Program-made: the position numbers and the translations under genes
Part shown: piece after piece, positions 15,601 through 18,665 of the stretch
How positions within the stretch are numbered: position 1 is the first letter of the stretch
Layout of the letters: each line of letters opens with the position of its first letter
From: an uncultured Christensenella sp.
GTDB taxonomy: Bacteria > Bacillota > Clostridia > Christensenellales > Borkfalkiaceae
Direction: 5' to 3'
Assembly: GCA_910578195.1 (NCBI GenBank)
Contig: CAJTOY010000020.1
Coordinates: forward strand, 1 to 18,665
DNA: 18,665 nucleotides
Notes under the pieces: generated by a model
Told to the model about the DNA's origin: nothing
Database searches by the model: none
What the model saw: the letters and a program-made list of their open reading frames with translations, nothing else

Positions 15601-18523
15601 AGTTTCCGCCGAAGTTTTCGGGGCGGGTATGGTAAACGTAATTGTCCGCAACCTCTATACCCTCAAACGTTCCCGCCGCGACGAGCTGAACCCGCTCCTC
15701 GTTTATATAGAGTTTGATTTTGCAGACCCCGTTTTCAACCGCAAATTCGATATCGAACCTGTTCCACTGCCACTTTTCGTACGCGGACGACGGCGCTTTC
15801 GCCGCGGTTATGTCCGTGCTTCCGTTGTGAACGGTAATTCTTATTTCGCCCGCGGCGTATTCGAGGCGGTAGCCCGTCGAGCTCGCGTTGTTGTCCTTAC
15901 TGCTCGAATTGAACCAGATATTCCACTCGTCGGTCGCCCTGAGCATGAACGAAGCTTTCGAAATATTGCCGATATTAATCGCCTGATTTTCGCGGTGGAA
16001 TTTCACCGAGCCGTCGCCCAGCGAATACACGATATCGCCGCCGTCGTCGACCGCTCCGTTATTGTTGGTCATGTACTCCCAGTTTTTCGCGGAGTAGAAT
16101 TTTTCGTCGAGCTCGAAAACCCCTTCGGGCTTGTCGGCTTTGTCCGCCTGATTGGAGGCGTAGAAAGCGAGGTACCCGTTCCAGGTCTTGATTGTGATTA
16201 TTCTGTGCCCGCCGTTGAAAACGTCGTCCACCTGAAGGGGTGCACCGTCGCCGTCGGTTGCGTTTTCGAGCAACACCTTGAAGTTCGTTCCGTTGTAAAC
16301 TAAGTTAACGTAGTAATAATGTCCGCTCGCCGCAACCTCGTCGAGGTCGTAGGTCACCGTGAATTTATTGTCGGTAACGGTTATTGCCTTGGAAAATATT
16401 CCGCCGTTGTCGTCGTCTATCGACAAGGTCAGGTCGCTCACGCTCGAAACGCCGCTGACGGTGAGAATTATCTTGCCGTCAACCTCGGCGATTGTCGCCT
16501 CCGCGGAAATTTCGAAATACGCCTCTACCGCGAAGCTGAACGTCGCGCCCCAGCTGCTGTCCCACGACTTGACGGTGAGCTTGGTTTCGCCCTGCGTTAA
16601 AACCTGCTCCTTCGTATGGTCGGTTTCGTCGAGAAGCATCAGGTGGAAGAAAGTGTTTTCTTCGGGGTAGTAAGTCTCGTCATAGACGTACACCCGAACG
16701 TTGTACCAGCGGCTGCCGTAGTCGAATTCGGTCAAATCTATGCCCGCGGCGAACTTGCCGTCCGCGATTGTTGCGGGGAAGTATTTATAGCCGTTGTCGT
16801 CGCCCACCGCAACTTTAATCTGCGCGGTCGCGGCGAGGGTCGTGTCGCCCGAAACGCCGAGCATAAGCTTGCCGTTTTCCTTGGTTATCGCGGCGGTGAA
16901 ATTCGTGACTTTGTCGTTATATTTCGCGTCGATTGCGGCGAGGTAATCGGAAGTTAATTCGCCGTCCTTCATGATTTTGTCGATTATTTCCGTGAACATC
17001 GTGAAGCCGTTCTTGTGCGGGTGCACGCCGTCGCGGAACAAAAGAGATTTGTTTTTGCTGTATTCGTAAATATCGATTAGAGTATAACCGTTCTCTTTCG
17101 CGACCTCGCGCTGGACGGGCGCTATTATCTCGTCGATATTTTTGTTGTTTATGCCCCATACGTTCGAATAGGCGTAGGGCACGGTGCAGATATATATTTT
17201 CATTTCCGTGTTGACGGAAACAACTTCGTCCAGAAGGTGTTCAAACGCCGCCTTAAACGCCGCCTTTCTCTCTTCGAGGGTGCTGCCCGTAAGGTTGGCT
17301 TCCTTCGAGTCGTTCGTGCCGATATTGAAAATCGCGTAATCGGGAACTACCGACTGAACGCCCTCCCACTGGTACTGTTCGAGCCAGGGCTCGCCGTCCT
17401 TGGGGGTCAGGGTAACCGTCTTTCCGCTGTTGCCGAAGTTCAATACGTTGTAGCCGCCGCCGAGCTTTTGTTGAAGCTGTGCGGGATAGCTGTCTCTGTA
17501 TTCGTCGGGAAGTCCCGCGCCCTGCGTTATCGACGCGCCTATGCACGCGACGACGGGGACGTCTTTAACGTCCTTTTTCGCAACGGGTTTAAGCTGTAAA
17601 ACGTTGTGCGCTTCCCAGACTTTAACTACAATGTAGTTGCCCGTTTTGAACATTGCGGGCTGGGCGTGCGTCAATACGTTTTCGGAGACGGTCACGCCCG
17701 AAACGTTGTCGCCCGCGACGAGGCTTGCGCGCTCGCCGTTGATATACAGTTTGATTTTGCAGGTTTTGTCTTTCGTTTCGAAAACGATATCTATACGGTT
17801 CCACTCCGCCTTTTCATAGGAAGAATCCGCGACTACCGCCGCCGCAAGGTCGGGCGCGGAGGACAGCGCAAGCCTCAGCCCGCCGTTCGCGTAAGCCAAA
17901 CGGTAGCTGTAATTGTCGTTGTTGTCTTTACTGCTCGAATTGAACCAGATGCTCCAATCGTTTGTGCCTTTCAGCATAAACGATACGGTCGAGTTGGTGA
18001 AGTCGCCCGCCTCTACGGCCTGGTTTAAACGATGGAATTTTATCGAGCCGTCGTTGAGGGTGTAGGGGACTTCGCCCGCGTCGGTCGCCGCACCGCCGTT
18101 GTTCGTCATAAAGACCCAGTTTTCCGCGCCGTAGAACTTGCCCGAAAGATCGGTAAGGGTCGGCTCGTCTTTTTCGGAAGGCGCGGGCGCTTCCTCTTTC
18201 CAAAGCGCGGTAAAGGTCACGTCGCTTGCGGGCATGGCGAATTCTTCGCCCGCCGCGTACTCCGCGCCGCCGTAGCTCCACTTTTCAAACGTATATCCGC
18301 TGCGCGTAAAAGTGTCCGCCGCGGCGAGAGTTATCTTTTCGCCCTCGGCATAACCTACCGCCTCGGGCGCAACTCCCTCCGCGTCGTCGGCGCCGCTTTC
18401 ATAGCTTAAAACGTAGGTCTTTGGTTTATCCTTTTTACAACCGCCGAGACCCGCGCCCGCCACGGCAATGCACACCGCCGCGCACAGCATAAGAAAAATC
18501 GAAATAATCTTCCTGATTTTCAT
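12635..18523 (-). CDS. Giant lipoprotein with two SGNH/GDSL esterase domains and eight beta-modules
   Basis: 1962 residues. ATG at 18523 with AGGAGG 9 nt upstream. Order: lipoprotein signal (lipobox LGGC, Cys29); an InlB-type beta-grasp repeat (about 36-110: GYTFEKWSYGG, then MPASDVTFTALW); a LamG-like sandwich (127-315); SGNH domain 1 (about 321-535); beta-modules 1-2 (540-790); a second LamG-like sandwich (805-992); SGNH domain 2 (about 1000-1210); beta-modules 3-8 (1213-1962), the last one short. SGNH 1 has GAS (Ser331), NSG (Gly367), GTND (Asn404) and DGVHPH (Asp498, His501). SGNH 2 has Ser1009, Gly1045, Asn1082, Asp1170 and His1173, so both active sites look intact. SGNH proteins with an upstream sandwich are typically carbohydrate esterases, for example deacetylases. 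It likely strips O-acyl groups from the target glycan at the cell surface. No dockerin, SLH or LPXTG motif is seen. First gene of its unit, co-transcribed with lacI. Confidence 0.9.
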   Translation of the reverse strand: MKIRKIISIFLMLCAAVCIAVAGAGLGGCKKDKPKTYVLSYESGADDAEGVAPEAVGYAEGEKITLAAADTFTRSGYTFEKWSYGGAEYAAGEEFAMPASDVTFTALWKEEAPAPSEKDEPTLTDLSGKFYGAENWVFMTNNGGAATDAGEVPYTLNDGSIKFHRLNQAVEAGDFTNSTVSFMLKGTNDWSIWFNSSSKDNNDNYSYRLAYANGGLRLALSSAPDLAAAVVADSSYEKAEWNRIDIVFETKDKTCKIKLYINGERASLVAGDNVSGVTVSENVLTHAQPAMFKTGNYIVVKVWEAHNVLQLKPVAKKDVKDVPVVACIGASITQGAGLPDEYRDSYPAQLQQKLGGGYNVLNFGNSGKTVTLTPKDGEPWLEQYQWEGVQSVVPDYAIFNIGTNDSKEANLTGSTLEERKAAFKAAFEHLLDEVVSVNTEMKIYICTVPYAYSNVWGINNKNIDEIIAPVQREVAKENGYTLIDIYEYSKNKSLLFRDGVHPHKNGFTMFTEIIDKIMKDGELTSDYLAAIDAKYNDKVTNFTAAITKENGKLMLGVSGDTTLAATAQIKVAVGDDNGYKYFPATIADGKFAAGIDLTEFDYGSRWYNVRVYVYDETYYPEENTFFHLMLLDETDHTKEQVLTQGETKLTVKSWDSSWGATFSFAVEAYFEISAEATIAEVDGKIILTVSGVSSVSDLTLSIDDDNGGIFSKAITVTDNKFTVTYDLDEVAASGHYYYVNLVYNGTNFKVLLENATDGDGAPLQVDDVFNGGHRIITIKTWNGYLAFYASNQADKADKPEGVFELDEKFYSAKNWEYMTNNNGAVDDGGDIVYSLGDGSVKFHRENQAINIGNISKASFMLRATDEWNIWFNSSSKDNNASSTGYRLEYAAGEIRITVHNGSTDITAAKAPSSAYEKWQWNRFDIEFAVENGVCKIKLYINEERVQLVAAGTFEGIEVADNYVYHTRPENFGGNYICVKVWDAHKFVQIKPVSAKDTEDVKIIAAIGASITAGANADNFYTESYPAQLQNLLDGSYNVINFGNSGKTVRPDPEDGEAWLKQDQWKGVQAIKPDVIIVNIGTNDSKPANFLGKDGFKKAYIDFINTIKAVNPDMEIYICTVPFAYSNSYGISNENIRDTIAPVQREVAQEFGYHLVDLYKISQNKSLIFDDGIHPHSLGYGMFAEIIEKMLTEGDGAINEEYLASIDAKYNDKLTNFHAEIAIDGDKINLVVSGDTTLENAGIKIKIGDGTENYYDAVISGGKFTATINLAQLESAYYNIRVYVYDEVYYPVENSFYHLMLLADTDGYTAGQIFRSDSKQVKLASWNSGWGATLSISSISDYHVIELTDATLAEADGKINLTLSGRTGDDNLRLYIGNAEDNESFYHDIAVSGGEFTVTYDLATLAPDGDWYNVRIYFADNSYFTVTYTAVKKADGAALTTSDAFKASGIKISIKTWGSENPLSLAVEAYDDSYSIVADEVKMEAGKLVFKGTAQNVTELIVALVNNADEVYENGTDGKVEMGADGKFTVEIELSKLTANAGNWYYLRTKANGAEGWSYVDYAKTADKFIFGERVYRWEYANNGIAVAYSEYKGPTVTLDGATVEQSGNSLMLNISGSLTEISDLYDKTLLYIGNDAGNESNYHEVTKNGDAFTASFDLATLSFGSGMQIRFYHSRTDGGAKWGWYTLKFEEVTCGGEALAEGKTFELDGKKITFTTSASWKPVEVKVEDTTFEWAVNDVKFENGSLLVGGITSNVTSLEVTLKEKTQTFKETANIQPDGSYAVGFDLTALTKTGEWYKLYVSVNGGNEVQVEYYEGFDTTVKYVYGKYSYKFTTEWSNTKFALVMSNRSYNYGITSATISEVDGKATLTLEGTIDGDIAAADIELLLDKTSEVKEKLTVRNTATEAGKFSFSYDVSGLLLSTKTTQTKEEGYFMRLVVYGVNVNISSEKVKEKLFEPVVIGL
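12638..14113 (-). repeat. C-terminal beta-modules 5-8 of the SGNH lipoprotein
   Basis: Residues 1471-1962 form four diverged modules of 115-135 residues. Each carries an early strand like KLVFKGT or SLMLNISG, a middle F(T/S)xxxDLxxL strand, a WYYLR, MQIRFY, WYKLYV or FMRLVVY strand, and a closing strand. The modules are strongly diverged from one another, unlike the neighbouring tandem unit. Confidence 0.6.
14114..16111 (-). repeat. Second copy of the sandwich-SGNH-beta-beta unit
   Basis: Residues 805-1470 repeat the order of residues 127-804. Catalytic serines are 678 residues apart. Matching protein segments include NNNGA, WFNSSSKDNN, NFGNSGKT, IGTNDSK, YICTVP and IDAKYNDK. A 26-nt stretch at 15381-15406 is identical to 17415-17440. 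Confidence 0.85.
16112..18145 (-). repeat. First copy of the sandwich-SGNH-beta-beta unit
   Basis: Residues 127-804. A 23-nt stretch at 17928-17950 is identical to 15897-15919 in the second copy, in addition to the 26-nt match above. Identity is highest around conserved SGNH blocks and the WFNSSSKDNN strand; elsewhere the copies have diverged, so the duplication is not very recent. Confidence 0.85.
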
Positions 18524-18548
18524 TTCCCTTTTCCTCCTGATTTGCATA

Positions 18549-18564
18549 ATGTTAACGTTATCAT
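18549..18564. promoter_or_regulatory. LacI-family operator upstream of the SGNH-lacI unit
   Basis: The same ATGTTAACGTTATCAT palindrome as before the transporter operon, starting 1 nt after the -10 element and thus covering the transcription start. The flanking base on one side (A) is also conserved, giving 17 identical positions. Confidence 0.8.
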
Positions 18565-18565
18565 T

Positions 18566-18594
18566 ATATTATCATAAGAAATATCGTCTGTCAA
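18566..18594 (-). promoter_or_regulatory. Sigma-A-type promoter of the SGNH-lacI unit
   Basis: On the minus strand TTGACA (18589-18594), a 17-nt spacer, then TAATAT (18566-18571) preceded by TGA, an extended -10. A TATAAT hexamer is also present 3 nt downstream, with a less favourable spacing of 20. The leader to the ATG at 18523 is about 40 nt. Confidence 0.8.
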
Positions 18595-18637
18595 TACATT
18601 TTTAATATTTATCAAAATTTGTTTATTATTTACAGAA

Positions 18638-18665
18638 AAGCGCGGCGGGGAGCTTTTCAGCTCCC
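18638..18665 (-). terminator. Truncated terminator hairpin of an upstream gene
   Basis: A 7-bp stem (18648-18654 with 18659-18665) around a TTTC loop is seen at the window edge. The GC-rich arm continues inward to about 18641 and is followed on the minus strand by CTTTTCT, so the full hairpin probably extends past the edge. It would close the gene lying before this locus. Confidence 0.45.

Noticed and set aside
13709..16303. A very long plus-strand reading frame (864 codons) opposite the SGNH gene
   Set aside because: It lies wholly antisense to a gene with clear catalytic motifs, its translation is an Arg/Val-rich composition typical of shadow frames in GC-rich DNA, and no domain or ribosome-binding site supports it.
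15381..17440. Exact 23-26 nt direct repeats as a possible CRISPR or mobile element trace
   Set aside because: They are 2 kb apart, in the same reading frame, and encode conserved SGNH and sandwich motifs of a duplicated protein unit.
12635..18523. Cellulosome-type (dockerin/cohesin) or sortase-anchored protein
   Set aside because: No dockerin calcium loops, SLH domains or LPXTG motif are seen; a lipobox at Cys29 explains surface attachment.
18524..18665. Possible riboswitch or attenuator in the leader of the SGNH gene
   Set aside because: The promoter and operator leave a leader of only about 40 nt, and the hairpin at the edge lies upstream of the promoter.

Overview
The window is a complete, tightly packed glycan-utilisation locus, with every credible gene on the minus strand. 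Gram-positive-style lipoprotein signals, a MsmEFG/MalEFG-type importer with its own ATPase, strong AGGAGG ribosome-binding sites, TTGACA promoters, a LacI-family regulator and an InlB-type surface repeat point to a Bacillota, probably an uncultured gut-type clostridial lineage. Coding DNA is GC-rich with C/G-ending codons, while the two promoter regions are AT-rich. The taxonomic placement is inference; no marker gene is present.

There are two transcription units, read from high to low coordinates. Unit 1 (promoter near 18566-18594) carries a 1962-residue surface lipoprotein with two complete SGNH/GDSL esterase domains and eight related beta-sandwich modules, followed 8 nt later by a LacI-family regulator. 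It ends at a hairpin terminator (11664-11696) whose stem contains the lacI stop codon. Unit 2 (promoter 11593-11621) carries nine genes with gaps of at most 11 nt or short overlaps: solute-binding lipoprotein, two permeases, an enlarged ABC ATPase, a lipoprotein GH30 glycosidase, a beta-module lipoprotein, a cytosolic GH30 glycosidase, a DUF3592-like membrane protein and a lipoprotein GH5 glycosidase. It ends at a GC-rich hairpin at 1-35.

The two promoters share the same architecture: TTGACA, a 17-nt spacer and a -10 element, followed immediately by an identical 16-bp CG-centred palindrome. The locus therefore looks like one regulon controlled by the LacI protein encoded between the two promoters, although the site also fits the CcpA cre consensus.

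Proposed division of labour (inference): the double SGNH protein removes ester groups at the cell surface, the exported GH5 and GH30 cut the backbone, the ABC transporter imports oligosaccharides, and the cytosolic GH30 finishes degradation. The polysaccharide is not identifiable from sequence; an O-acetylated beta-linked glucan or a related glycan is the best guess. The most unusual parts are the tandem double-esterase lipoprotein, the beta-module shared between it and the small lipoprotein, and the ABC ATPase with about 240 extra C-terminal residues that look like further OB/TOBE modules.
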